This document shows positions 1-10,806 of a stretch of 64,000 bases of DNA, in pieces. The stretch comes from Erpetoichthys calabaricus. Its lineage: Eukaryota > Chordata > Cladistia > Polypteriformes > Polypteridae. A program made the position numbers and the translations under genes. Where the stretch lies: NCBI RefSeq assembly GCF_900747795.2, contig NC_041400.2, forward strand, positions 198,938,622 to 199,002,621, given 5' to 3'. Each line of letters opens with the position of its first letter. The stretch's first letter is position 1. The notes under the pieces are model-generated. The model saw nothing but the letters and a program-made list of their open reading frames with translations. It was not told the origin of the DNA and made no database searches.

Positions 1-84
1 CAGGGAGCCTGGGTGTTTGTGCCAGTGTTATTCAATGTTTTTACTATTACACTGTGCATTCTATGGTGTAATGATTAACTACAT

Positions 85-500
85 TTGTGCTTAAACCCTG
101 CAAAAGCAGCCCAAACCAGAAAAGACGGCTGGCAAAAAGTGGCTGACAACTTAAACGTGTGTGCATTGTACTTACTGAAAGCGGCGTTACGGATTTTGCA
201 AATGTTCATTTTTTCCCTCTGCTTAAAAAACATGATTATGCGGCGTATACTACACTGCGGGTTGGTATCCAGTGTGTAAAACAGTTTGTTTGTTGCGGAT
301 AATTTGCCTTTTACTTTAACACGAAGACAATTTCCTGTTAGATTTGCCTTTACGATGACAATTGATAAGGCACAGGGCCAAACTTTCAAAAAGATGTGCA
401 TGTATCTGCCAAAACCAGTTTTCAGTCACGGACAGTTGTATGTTGCTCTCTCCAGAGTTCCATCTTTTCATTCACTTACTGGTATGCCTGCAGGAACACG
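85..500 (+). mobile_element. Helitron helicase relic A (C-terminal piece)
   Basis: An open stretch at 286-480 encodes the end of a Pif1-like Helitron helicase: FAFTMTIDKAQGQ (helicase motif V/VI region) followed by VFSHGQLYVALSRV, the signature C-terminal motif of eukaryotic Helitron Rep/Hel proteins. The flank at 85-280 carries sequence that recurs after relic B (ATGATTATGCGGCGTAT against ATAATTATGTGTCGTAT near 1155), so the 3' non-coding part of a related copy lies just upstream. The Rep domain and most of the helicase are absent. It is followed by a CA/GA-rich simple stretch at 505-560. It is a dead fragment; boundaries are approximate. Confidence 0.72.
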
Positions 501-619
501 TGCAGAGAGCGAGCGACACACACACACGCATACAGGCGCGCGAGAGAGAGAACGCTGGACACATAAGAATAATAATACTTCATTACATTGATATACCGGT
601 GTTTTCATTATTCAAAGCG

Positions 620-715
620 CTATCCACACAGGGAGAAACCGGGAAGCGAACCCAAAATCTTCCACAGTCTCCTTACTGCAAAACAGCAGCACTACCATCA
701 CGCTACAAGGCAGTT
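620..715 (-). mobile_element. tRNA-headed SINE, antisense head fragment
   Basis: Read on the minus strand this stretch looks like the tRNA-derived head of the SINE that recurs in this window: a GGTTCG-type B box (seen as GGGAAGCGAACCC on plus) and a run resembling the GCGGCACAGTGG-type start near 705. Its tail is absent. It lies between the two Helitron relics. Confidence 0.45.
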
Positions 716-879
716 AAAGAATGCACTGGGCTCGATTTTGTTTTCAGTTCTGTTTACAGCGATCGGATCGTAGCGTGCATTGTTGCAATGTTACTTTTCT
801 TGGTGGCTTATTACATTATGGATGTTTCACATGTTAATTTTTTTCCCTGTGCTTAAAAGACATTAAAAAAGTGTTTCTC

Positions 880-1235
880 AACTGTGACTCCGGAAAAAAC
901 TCAGTACACAAGCTATATTAACAACAACGAAGACTCACTACACCTTAATGAACAAGTGCTGAAACTTATCCCTACCGACGAAGTAACTTTCACCAGCGTG
1001 GCCTCCATCATCACAGACGATCCCGCTTTCAGTCACAGACAATTGTATGTTGCTCTCTCCAGAGGTCCATCTTTTCATTCACTCACAGTGGTATCCACAA
1101 ACCCACCCCATTTGGACAACTGTGTCGTTCAGCAAGTGTTCACCCATCAATACATAATTATGTGTCGTATGTTACGCCGCGGGTTGGCTAGTTCTGTAAT
1201 AATCAGGAGAGAACTGAGGGAGTGGAGGTGATTGG
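880..1235 (+). mobile_element. Helitron helicase relic B
   Basis: A second Helitron helicase fragment on the same strand. It reads LNEQVLKLIPTDEVTF, the linker upstream of the last helicase motifs, and then jumps directly to AFSHRQLYVALSRGPSFHSL, so the segment carrying the KAQGQ motif is missing. The DNA at 1029-1080 is nearly identical to 422-475 of relic A, showing that both come from one family. The trailing part (TTACGCCGCGGGTTGG) matches the 3' flank of relic A. It ends where a CR1-like LINE begins. Confidence 0.7.
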
Positions 1236-2450
1236 ACCACCAGGGTCACGTGACCATCATGTCATACAGCTCTCAGTGTTTGTAAGAGTGCAGACGTAAA
1301 GACTAAAACTGTTAAGTTGAACTTTGGTAGGGCTAAGTCTAAGGAGGGTGGACTGGGATAAGACAGTCGAGGAGCAGTGGGACACAGGACAGACACAGAC
1401 CTAAATTTGGAATTAATAGGAAACTAAAAAAAACTCCACGGTGGATTAATAAAGATTTAAAAAAGAAGTTGCAAAAGAAAAAAATGCTTTATTAGGCATA
1501 TAAGACTAATGACTGCAAAGTGAATTGTAGAGCGTATGAGAACATGAGGGCAACCATCAAGAAGGATATCCGGGAAGCTAAAAGACAGTTGGAGAGGAAT
1601 ATACAATAGCAGAGAAGAAAAGGAGAAAGACGACCACAAGAGATTCTTTAAATAGTAAGACATCAGTCAAGGAGGAGGTGAAGTGCATCAGAAATAGTAA
1701 AGGGGAATTAAACGATAAAGACAGTGAAATAGCGGATGCCCTAAACTCACATTTTTCTGATGTCTTCACAAGTGAGCAGGTGGATAACCTCAGAGCAGCA
1801 ACAGGGACTACTAAGGAGGAACTGAGGGATTTGGGAATTGTAAAGAGAGTAGTGCTGCTCAGATTAAATAAGCTGAAATCAAACAAATCACCAGGACCAG
1901 ATAATATTTACCACAGAGTTCTTAAGGAGGCTATCGAGTACAGATATAAACCCTTGACCCATATTTTTAGGAAGTCACTGCACACTGGAGAGATTCTGAA
2001 GGAGCGGAAAATGGCAAATCACATCACGTTATATAAAAAGGGCGACAGGGCAGATCCAAGCAACTATAGGCCAGTAAGCTTAACGGACATCACAGGAAAA
2101 TTAATGGAAGGAATTATTAAGGAGAAGATAGAGCAACACCTGACAAGGACAGGGGATATTAGAAACAGTCAGCATGGGGTCAGAAAAGGGAGGTCGTGTT
2201 TGACTAACAGGCTGGAATTCCATGAGGAGGAAACAAAAGGATATGATCAAAGTGGAGCAGATGAGATGATTGATGTGGACGTTCAGAAAGCATTTGATAA
2301 GGTGCCACATGAGAGGGTGGGCAGCAAATTAAAAGAAGTGGCAGTTCAGGGTGATGTTCTTAGATGGGTGCAGAATTGGCTGAGACACAAGAAGCAGAGG
2401 GTGATGGTGAGAGGAACCTCATCAGAACTGGGTGATGTTAAGAGTGGTGA

Positions 2451-3143
2451 CCAGTAGTGTGGTCGAGAGTCTGCTAACAGGCTGCATTACCGTCTGGTAT
2501 GGGAGCTGCTCTGCCAGCAGCCGGAAATCACTACAGAGAGTGGTGAAGGCAGCAGAGCACATCACGGGCAAGAGTCTTCCTGCCATTGAAGACATTTACC
2601 TCCATCGGTGCTTGCGTAAGACAAGCAGCATCATAAAGGACCACAGCCATCCAGCACGCCAGCTGTTCTCCTTGTTACCGTCCGGCAGACGATACAGGAG
2701 TCTGGCTGCTTGGACTACAAGACTTAAGAACAGCTTTTACCACCGGGCCATTCGACTCCTCAACAGCAACACCTGAACACTTACACACACTTACATTACA
2801 TCTACATTACATTACACTACTGACACACATACTGTACCTGCACACACTCTGAATACTGACTAGAACATGCATCTGCACTTTATGGAATATGCATCTGCAC
2901 TTATAAAACATTATCTGTGCAATAACTGTCATTTGTACTTGCTGCTCATTCAACTCATATTGCTCTATAACTTCTTTTAAAACATACACATTTTATTTTA
3001 TATGACTTGTCTATTTTTAACTTGTAATCTTTTTTTAAGCTTTATTAGATCTAGGCTGAGTGACTTGTTTTTCTCGTCATACACATTTCATTGTATGTTG
3101 ACCCTGTGTTAACCTATATATGACAAATAAACCTAAACCTAAA
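2451..3143 (+). mobile_element. Second LINE 3' fragment nested in the CR1-like element
   Basis: A 5'-truncated LINE 3' end: 2460-2776 encodes the C-terminus of an ORF2 protein (LTGCITVWYGSCSASSRK, then LFSLLPSGRRYRSL and RAIRLLNS), the motif set seen in L2-like fish LINEs. A stop, about 340 bases of AT-rich 3' UTR and a final ACCTAAACCTAAACC repeat follow. The word ACCAGTAG occurs at both edges (2450-2457 and 3143-3150), a plausible 8 bp target-site duplication. It splits the host reverse transcriptase between its SELGDVKSG and LLFLISINDLD motifs, so it is younger than the CR1-like copy. Confidence 0.78.
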
Positions 3144-3157
3144 CCAGTAGGGGGCAG
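3144..3157 (+). promoter_or_regulatory. CTCF core consensus match
   Basis: CCAGTAGGGGGCAG matches the 14-base core consensus CCASYAGRKGGCRS at every position. It sits exactly at the 3' junction of the nested LINE and includes one copy of the target-site duplication. Binding is not shown by sequence alone. Confidence 0.4.
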
Positions 3158-4100
3158 TGCAGGGGCAACTGCTATTTTTAATATCTATAAATGATTTAGA
3201 TAGGAATATAAGGAACAAGCTGGTGAAGTTTGCAGATGATACCAAGATAGGTGGATTACCAGATAATCTGGAATCAGTTATATCATCACAGAAGGACTTG
3301 GACAGCAGACAGGCTTGGGTAGATTTGTGGACGATGAAATTTAATGTCAGTAAATGTAAAGTATTACACATTGGAAGTAAAAATGTGAGGTTTGAATACA
3401 CAGTGGGGGGGTCTGAAAATTGAGAGTCCACCTTATGAGAAGGATTTAGGAGTCATAGTGGACTCTAAGCTATCGACGTCCAGACGGTGTTGAGAAGCCA
3501 TTAAGAAGGCTAACAGAATGTCAGGTTATATAGCGCCTTGACGTGTGCAGTACAAGTCACAGGAGGTTCTGCTCAAGCTTTATAACACACTGCTGAGGCC
3601 TCATCTGGAGTCCTTTGTGCAGTTTGGGTCTCCAGGCTACAAAAAGGACATAGCAGCGCTAGAGAAGGTCCAGAGAAGAGCGACTGGGCTGATTACGGGC
3701 TACAGGGGATGAGTTAGGAGGAAAGATTAAAAGAGCTGAGAATTTACAGTTTAAGCAAAAGGAGATTAAGAGGAGACCTGACTGAAGTGTTTAAAATGAT
3801 GAAGACCATCAGTCCAGTGGATCGAGACTGTTATTTTAAAATGAGTTCATCAAGAACACGGGGACACAGTTAGAAACTTGTTAAGGGTAAATTTCGCACA
3901 AACATTACAAAGTTTTTCTTTATACAAAGAACAATAGACACTTGGAATAAGTGACCAAGTAGTGTGGTAGACAGTAAGACATTAGGGACTTTCAAAACTC
4001 GACTTGATATTTTTATGGAAGAAATAAGTGGACAGGACTGACAAGCTTTGTTGAGTTGAATGGCCTGTTCTCGTCCAGAGTGTTCTAATGTTCTAATGCT

Positions 4101-5430
4101 TGCCAGTTGAGGCAGGTACTTTTTTGGAATTCGGCCCCCTTTTATCTCCAAGCCCACCTTTGCACATTGTGGCCAGAAGATTGTGTTGTTTTCTGTTGTT
4201 TCCGCGAGGCCTCAGGCTCGTTGGGATGTCTATCTGCAGACCTCACGTGTGGACCGTGAGGGTCTTGTTTGTAGAACAGTGGACCACCACTCCAGAGTTG
4301 GCTAAGTCTTCCTTTTGCAGTCAGACGGGGGTCTTGATTTGCCTTTGTAGCAGTCACCCCAGCAGATCTCTCACAAGGCTTTCTTGCTTTTCGGGACCTC
4401 AGCTTGATGCCCGCCGTTCCTATAGCTGCCATCTCTTAGTGATGTCACAAAGTGAGGAGGCAGCGGCCTGGAAACACTTCGCTGTCTTCTTGTCACCTTC
4501 TTTCTCCTGCTTTGATTTTTCAGAGTACCGGGCAGCTGCTTAGAAGAGCCCATGGCTCCTGATTGTTGGACGAGGTTTGAGGGGTCCGAGAATTTCTACA
4601 GCTTTGATATCTGCATCACCGGAGGTTTCATAACAATGACTGTGAACGAGTACCTTGGGAAAAGTGATCTGAGAACCCCCATACCTTGGGGGGCACACAC
4701 TTTTGCACACTGCCCTTTTCCTTTCTTCACTGTGCAATCGATGACATGAGAAGAACACGTGCATCTCATGTCAACTGCTGATGGCGAAGCGTGTTGTCTT
4801 GAGCTTGGTGCCCTCTGGTGGTCATTGCATCTATTGCTCACTGAACTACTCACAGTGGCAGGCGCTTCAAGCAGGGGGCCCAGACTTTTGCATTTATTTC
4901 TTTTATTTTATTGTTATTTTCTGCTCAGCATGCCACTTAAAAGCTTGAAGTATCGACCCTCAGCTCTTACAAACATAATCCGTGAAAGCCAAGACGCCCC
5001 AAGAGCAGCCCAACATGTGACATCTCCTTCTCCGCTGGGCACAGGTAACAGAGGAACAACAACTTGGGCAGGGAAGGAGGGCATCAAGCCTGGACCACCC
5101 AAGAAGGGCACAGGGCAGGTGTGGCACCACAATGGGCAAAGCACAGCTGGAGTGGGTGTGGCCAGGCGGGGTTTATGCAGTGGCGGACTGGGCCATGGGC
5201 ATCATAGGCAGAGTGCAGGCCAGACCATGACAAGAGGGCACACCTCAAATGGCACTTATTCTCATGCCAAGTTGTGTGATGAAGACAGTCGAAAACTGGT
5301 GGGCAGATTTTGGCTAAACTTGTCCAGCCAGCCTCGCGCAACGATGACAGACCACTGGGAAAGGGGGCACAGCAGAGGCACAGGAGGAACGGGACTAGAG
5401 GGGCTTGAGTGAGTCTCTCCACTTGATTTA
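4101..5430. other. Intergenic, no gene recognised
   Basis: No reading frame here resembles a known protein, and the open frames overlap one another on both strands with no splice logic. Apart from a CTCF core match at 4808-4821, nothing here could be assigned to a family. Confidence 0.5.
4808..4821 (-). promoter_or_regulatory. CTCF core consensus match
   Basis: The minus strand reads CCACCAGAGGGCAC, a full match to CCASYAGRKGGCRS. It lies about 4 kb upstream of the REST promoter in otherwise featureless DNA, so an insulator or loop-anchor role is possible but unproven. Confidence 0.45.
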
Positions 5431-5529
5431 CTCTCAGACTGGGAGATACGAGATCTTCAGGGCTAGCATGACGTCAGGAGGACACCAGGCGCCGCTTGTC
5501 ACCTGCACGATGCCATTTCAATAGTGACA

Positions 5530-5880
5530 CGGTCTGGGAGACTAGTCAGGGTTGAGGGCAAGCTCAATGGAGAAAAGTCCAGAGACGTCCTTCAGGAAAA
5601 CCTGCTGAGAGGCCCCTGGACCTCAGACTGGGCCAAAGGTTGAAAGTAAAGACAGCACAGGAGTGGCTTAGGGACAACTCTAACAATGTCCCCGACTGGC
5701 CCAGTCAGAGCTCAGACATGACCCTCCTGGAGAGACCCGAATGCAGCTGTCCTCCAGGGGTCTCCATCCAACAGGGCAGAGCTTGAGAGGATCTGCAGAG
5801 AAGCCTGGTAGAACATCCTTAAATCCCAGAAGACCCTGGGCTGGAATTAGCGGAGTACGGAGTAAAGGTGAGCTCAGGGT
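5530..5880 (+). pseudogene. Tc1-family transposase relic, sense, C-terminal part
   Basis: The DNA follows the 3' half of the common fish Tc1 transposase: GGGAGACTAGTCAGG, then GAAAACCTGCT, CCTCAGACTGGG, CAGGAGTGGCTTAGGGAC, GGCCCAGTCAGAGC and GAGCTTGAGAGGATCTGCAG. These correspond to the family segments TRLVRI, ENLL, DLRLG, QEWLRD, WPSQSP and ELERIC. Stops and a loss in the region of the second catalytic aspartate make it inert. No terminal inverted repeat was identified. It forms an inverted pair with the relic at 5990-6790. Confidence 0.7.
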
Positions 5881-5989
5881 CAACACCGAGGGGGCATCAG
5901 AAAGAGCGAGACCACCAGACTCCAAGGGCAAAACACAAGATGAGCACTGAGGCACTGCACCGTGTGCAGCAGATTGCGGCCCGGAGTCT

Positions 5990-6790
5990 TCTTGGGTTTG
6001 ACGCACACCTGGACTTAATGGTCTTCTTCTCGGCAGATCCTCTCAAGCTCTGTTGGGTTGGATGGAGACCCTCGGTGGATGACTGTTTTCAGGTCTCTCC
6101 AAAGATGTTCGATGGGGTTCAAGTGATAGCGCTGATTGGACCACTCAAGAACATCCCCCGAGTTGTCCCTAAGCCACTCGCATGTTGTCTTTGCTTTGAG
6201 CCTTTGGCCCAGTCTGAGGTCTGGGGGGCTCTCAGCAGGTTTTCCTCAAGGACATCTCTGGACTTAACTGTATTTAGCTGTCCTAGGACCCTGACTAGTC
6301 TGCCAGCTCCAGATGATCACCACCACGCTTGGCATTGGGAGGGCATTGCAGAAGTGCCAGGCGATGCCACTCTGAGAGTCCTTTAATTGACTTTCATGTG
6401 TCACCCGGCCACTCTGCCATAAAGTTGTAGTGATGGTTGTCTCTCTGGAAGCTTCAGCCACCTCCACACAGGCTCTCCTGCTCTCCTATCTTGGTCACCT
6501 GTCCTACCAAGGCCCTTGTCCCCTGATGGGACAGGAAGACTCCAAACATCTTGCATTTCAGACTGACGGGCGTGCGCTGTGCTCTCAGGGGGCCTTCCCA
6601 GATCTGAGCCTCGACACAATTCTGCCTCTGTCTCTGTCAGCAATTCCCTCGACTTCGTGGCACCTTCTTACAGACAGGTGTGTGTCTGCCCTGACCGGCT
6701 CAGTCAACTGCACAAAATGTGACCCTGAGATAAGAGCATAGCTGTCTTGGATTTCTTTGACGTTTACATCGGCCATTTTAATTCCAAGGA
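5990..6790 (-). pseudogene. Tc1-family transposase relic, antisense
   Basis: Same Tc1 family as the relic at 5530-5880 but in the opposite orientation, and covering more of the gene. Reading plus-strand landmarks in reverse: CCTCTCAAGCTCTGTTGG, CAGGTCTCTCCAAAGATG, GTTGTCCCTAAGCCACTC and GCCCAGTCTGAGG (catalytic half); CCCTGACTAGTCTGCCAG (middle); GGCCACTCTGCCATA; and CCAGATCTGAGCCTCGACACA followed by CAATTCCCTCGACTTC (N-terminal half). Frame breaks are numerous. The outer repeats at either end are too decayed to fix its limits. Confidence 0.7.
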
Positions 6791-7164
6791 TCTGTGGCAA
6801 GGTCTCTTCTTCTGTCTTGGCTCAATAGGTCAGCCACACCAGTCCCCTGGAAAGGGCTCAAGGGTGCACCCATTCTGCTGCCATGGGTAAGCTGAAGGAG
6901 CCACGGAACTTGACACGTCCGCTCAGGGTACGGCCAGGGCTGGTTGCTGAGGCCTTCAGAGATAGCCAGCGGAACAGCCAGCCCAGAGGAGGTGCACCAA
7001 AAGGCCGCCTTGCTTTTACTTGAGTGGCTGGCTTTGGCCTACACTGGGCTCAAATGGACTGAACTCTTAAATGTGACAAGAAACACTCAAAAAGCCCCAC
7101 AAGAGAGGGGACCACCGCAAACCCCTGGCTTGTGCAGAGCAAGGCAATGAAATATCTTTATAAA

Positions 7165-7310
7165 AGGACGTAGTGTGTGTGTGTGTGTGTTTGTGTGTGT
7201 TTGCCCTGCAATGGACTGGCACCCCATCCAGGGATTGTTCCTGCCCTGTGCCCCTGCACCCCTGCTCAGAATGAAGCCGATTTCGTTAAGTGGATGGATG
7301 GACTTATGTG
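7165..7310 (+). mobile_element. SINE-type 3' tail fragment
   Basis: A (GT)n run is followed by TTGCCCTGCAATGGACTGGC, ACCCCATCCAGGG, TTGTTCCTGCCCTGTGCCC and a terminal GTGGATGGATGGA. This ordered set is the 3' part of the widespread fish SINE that recurs here at 14685, 46395 and 56757. The tRNA-like head is absent from this copy. Confidence 0.62.
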
Positions 7311-8027
7311 AAGCAGTCCAGAGCAGCAGAACCACAAGCAGACAGGACTTGAATGGAAGGCAACTCAGAGCAAGCAAATCCCAAAATGAAAGAAAACAAG
7401 AGCCTCCAATCCAAATGAACCACCAAGGTAGGGAGGGGTTTGACAGGGGTGGTCTGTGTGTGGTCAGAAGGGCAGGTGGCCGGACCCCTGGAAAAGCACA
7501 GGAAAACTGAAACAGAGAAGCTCCTGAAGAGCACCAGTCAGATGGTCCTCCATGAGGAGCAAACAGCATGAGCCTGCTGGAGTGAATGGCCACTCGTCCC
7601 CTCTTGGGTTTCCATCTTCTCAAGCCCGGGCTATGGCCGAGATGAAGCCTCGCGCCCTTCATCCTTCACGTTTCACGCGTTGTCGCTGCGGCTGCCCGTG
7701 CTCTCCAGGTCCATCCTCCAACTGATATGCTCATCCCCGTTGTGCTCTTCTCTCGTCTCTCTCCTGCTGTAGCTCAGCCATCATGGCAGATGAAACTCAA
7801 GTGTCCCATCCAGTGGGCTGAAAGGAGGGCGCAGAACAAGGCCAAGGGCTCCCATTGTAAGTGGGTGGGATTCCACCTACCAGATGGACATTTGCCTTCT
7901 GAACCCCATAGAAGATGTGAAGGAAGTGACAGCAGTGCTGCTTCTTCTGTCCACTGTTTTGTATTCTCCTAGTGGTCCTAATTGACATCATCATGCCAAC
8001 CTTAACTAGGTCAGCAGCCCACTGCCC
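7311..8027. other. Intergenic, no gene recognised
   Basis: Open frames on both strands overlap and none resembles a known protein. No repeat family was recognised. A second blank stretch follows the next SINE at 8256-8880, upstream of the REST promoter. Confidence 0.45.
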
Positions 8028-8255
8028 TTCCATCCATCCTTTTTATCAACCATGTGTCCCATTTGGGGTCAAAGAGCTGTTTCCAATCCCAGCAGCATGA
8101 GATGGAAGATTAGAACCCGCCATTGACTTGCGTTGGGTCAATTTAGAGTTTCTGAAAGACAACCTGTGGGGACGCGAAGAGAACATGCCAACTTCACACG
8201 GGCAGTGCCTTGTCTTCAAGCCTAGGACTGTGCCACAGTGCCACCTCTGCGGCTC
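8028..8255 (-). mobile_element. SINE, antisense copy
   Basis: On the plus strand it begins with the tail CCATCCATCC, followed by TTGGGGTCA, TTCCAATCCCAGCA, GGTCAATTTAGAG and GGGACGCGAAGAGAACATGCC, the reverse complement of the same SINE consensus. The copy is diverged and stops before the tRNA-like head is complete. Confidence 0.55.
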
Positions 8256-8895
8256 CTGCCACTCCATTTTGTTCCAAAATAAAAACAACAAGCCACTGAG
8301 ATGAGTGTTTAAAGTGGTGTCCAGGGCAACAGGGCTTCAGCCATCGTCGTGCTGTCTCCATGACGACAGGTCCAAACCAGTGGCCCCGCTGTCACCAAGG
8401 CCTCGTTCACAAGGCTGCCATCACTGGAGGCCTCACATATGGAGCAGGACCCAGGCGGGCTGCACACTGTCATTGCAGGTTCTCAGAACCTTTTGAAAAA
8501 AGTGACGGCAACAAATCAGAAGCCTCGGTTCTGAATGCTCACTGCTGCTGCTCGAGCACCGTTTGGTGACAGTTCTGCTCCAGCAGTATCTCAGGAGAGG
8601 TGGCACTTGTCACCTCTGTGACATGAACGAAGTACAGACAAACAGTTTCATCATTAACTAAAAAGTAACAATCTAAATTGTTCAATTTACGAATGGCTCT
8701 GTCCCACTCCAGGCTTTGTCTCTCTGCACCTTGATGTCGTAGCAGATCCGCCACTCATAACGATCCTCATTTTTCGCTAACACTGGCTGTCACCTGTTGC
8801 CTCTTGGCTCATTTGCTTCTATCTGTGCACCACGGCCTTATGTTTTGCTACAAACCAATTTCCTTCTGGGATAACAAAATCTGCCTAACAGCCAC

Positions 8896-8917
8896 CGAGC
8901 CGAGCCGAGCCGAGCCG
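8896..8917 (+). repeat. Pentanucleotide repeat (GAGCC)n
   Basis: Four tandem GAGCC units plus a partial unit lie at the upstream edge of the GC-rich REST promoter region. Confidence 0.85.
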
Positions 8918-8929
8918 GCCCATGGCTAC

Positions 8930-9900
8930 CTGAAGGCTGCGCTCCTCTCGAAGGGCGGGGCGAGGAGGGGAGGGGCGAGGCGGAGTCCGCGCGCGCCTCC
9001 GGCGGGGATAATGCGAGTGTGCCCGCGCGCCTGCTGACGTCAACGATCCAGTTGTGTGCAGGAATGCGGAGTCGTGCGACTCCTGGGAAGCGAGAACGAT
9101 CTCCGTGAACCAAGTGGGACGAGCGTCTTTCGCGTGCCTTGGACATTCGGACGGGAGAGCGAACGCGAGTGAGTGGCGGCCGGCGGGGCCCGGTGCGAAC
9201 GTGCGCGTCGAGGCGCTCTTCGCGGAGAGAGAAAAGTTTGCACGACTGTTTGAAAATGGAGGCTTTGCCTCGAGGAGCTGGGAGAGGCGCGGCGCTGTCC
9301 AGGGTTGACTCGGCGATGGCGCTTCACGGGCAAATCGGCAGCCCGAAGACGAGTCGACGGTGGGGACCCGGGCGACTTGGAAGGGCTTCGAGGTTTCCTG
9401 TCGGGGGGTCGTGTGTCTGGCGGCGCCTTTCCGGATGTTTACTTTGCGAGTTTTGCTCCGGCCGAGCTCGTGGGCCTGCCTGAGCATTTGGACAGCGACC
9501 CCTCGCTTCCTGCTTCACGCGAGCCTCGTCTACTCCGCCGTCGCTCCAGTAAAGTTGGCGAAAGTTTTGACCTTGCGAGTCAAGTGGCGCTCGCTGAGAA
9601 ACGGAAGGGTAAATTGGGAAAAGTGCAAGGGGGGAAAACGGAGAAAGTGTCGGGGCAACGAGGAGAGGCGCGCGGGCGAAGCGCAGCTTGGAGTCTGCGG
9701 TGACAGCGGCGGCGGGCCTCGGTGCGTGTCGAGTGTCCGCGTGAATTCTCTTCGGGAATGCGCTAAAATGGCCGAAAGAAGGCAGGCGAGCGGGCGAGGG
9801 ACAGCCGGAGCCACCCCACCCTACCCTTCTCCCCGGGCAGCGGTGTCATTTGCGCCGAGGGATTCACGCGTTCTCTTGTCTTCTTATTCTTTTTTTTTTT
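8930..9900 (+). promoter_or_regulatory. REST: REST CpG-rich promoter and 5' region
   Basis: CpG dinucleotides become dense here compared with the flanks. A GC box (GGGCGGGGC, 8953-8961) is followed by a perfect palindromic cAMP response element, TGACGTCA, at 9035-9042. A strong donor-like sequence, GCGA then GTGAGT, lies at 9165-9174, so a non-coding first exon ending at 9168 is plausible. The whole stretch precedes the coding exon whose acceptor is at 9922-9923. The exact transcription start cannot be read from the DNA. Human REST uses several alternative first exons, so other donors may also be used. Confidence 0.6.
9035..9042 (+). promoter_or_regulatory. Perfect CRE palindrome (TGACGTCA)
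   Basis: An exact CREB/ATF site inside the CpG-rich region upstream of REST, about 130 bases before the likely first-exon donor. Function is inferred from position only. Confidence 0.5.
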
Positions 9901-9923
9901 TCTTTTATTCCCTAAACCTGCAG

Positions 9924-10806
9924 GGCTTCGCCATGGCAGCAGAAATCGAGCATTCGCTCTTCCCCCTGAACCTCAGCATGCCCTTAGCTGGAGACATGTA
10001 CGGCCTGTCCGAGCTCTCCAAGACCGAGATGGTGGCGCCTCAGCTGGTCATGCTGGCCAACGTGGCCCTGACCTGCGAAGTCAATGCCAATGAGTATCTG
10101 GGTGAAGAGAGGCAGATGGCAGAGCTCAAGACGGTAAGCAGCGCGATGCTGGACAGCGAAGAGGAGGAGGAGGAGGACGACGACGACGAGGAGGAGCGTG
10201 AGAACACGTTCAGTGCGGAGAACGCGGTGGAAACTCCGGCCGTGCCGACCGAGGAGGCCTCACAAGGAGAAGCGCCACAGGAGCAGAATGCCAGCAACCC
10301 GCCCAAGACTAGCGAAGTGAACTCGGGGCCGCGGGTCAAGCGAGCCCGGGCCAGCAGCGGCGACAAAAGCAAAAAATCCAAGCCTTTCCGCTGTAAGCCC
10401 TGCCATTATGAGGCAGAGTGCGAGGAAGAGTTCTTGCACCACATCAAGGTGCACAGCGTGGAGAATTTCATCTCGGACGGGGACCCCAAGAAGCAGACCC
10501 AGCAGAAGGACTCCGAGGAGACCTCTGAAGAAGGCTTCTCGTTTAAAGGCCCCATTCTGTGTGACCGCTGCGGTTACAACACCAGCAGGTCCGATCACTA
10601 CCTAGCCCATCTGAGGCACCACAACAAGGCTGGCGACAGCCAGCAGGTCTTCAGGTGCACCATCTGCAGCTACACCACCGTCAGCGAGTACCACTGGAAG
10701 AAGCACCTGAGGAACCACTTCCCCAGGAAGCTGTACACCTGCTGCCAGTGCTCCTACTTCTCGGACAGGAAGAACAACTACGTGCAGCACATCCGCACTC
10801 ACACAG
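9924..10806 (+). other. REST: REST coding exon with start codon and zinc fingers 1-4
   Basis: The acceptor is CTGCAG ending at 9923 after a long pyrimidine tract; the donor is CACACAG then GTACGG at 10807. It encodes residues 1-291 plus one base: N-terminal repression region, acidic run, nuclear-type basic patch PRVKRARA (133-140), and fingers at about 152-175, 209-231, 240-262 and 268-290. The frame stays open upstream as far as 9360 and downstream to 11033, but conservation starts and stops at the splice sites. Confidence 0.95.

Larger units (their letters stand above)
1236..4100 (+). mobile_element. CR1-like non-LTR retrotransposon (LINE), 5'-truncated, interrupted
   Basis: This is a 5'-truncated LINE. 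Residues before the reverse transcriptase are readable at about 1420-1670 (RWINKDLKKKLQKKKNAL, REAKRQLERN). The reverse transcriptase runs through 1678-2450 with NYRPVSLT, NSQHGVRKGRSCLTN and QKAFDKVPHERV. It resumes at 3150 with LLFLISINDLD and the catalytic FADDT (near 3232), then SKCKVLHIG. The C-terminal part decays through 3420-4060. The element ends in an 8-base microsatellite (TGTTCTAA repeated, 4080-4098), typical of CR1-clade 3' ends. A second LINE is inserted at 2451-3143. Several frame breaks and internal losses make it inactive. The 5' boundary is approximate. Confidence 0.82.

Noticed and set aside
9360-9932. Upstream in-frame extension of REST giving a longer N-terminus
   Set aside because: The frame is open only because the region is GC-rich. 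A pyrimidine tract and acceptor at 9922-9923 separate it from the conserved start, and the extension resembles no REST sequence.
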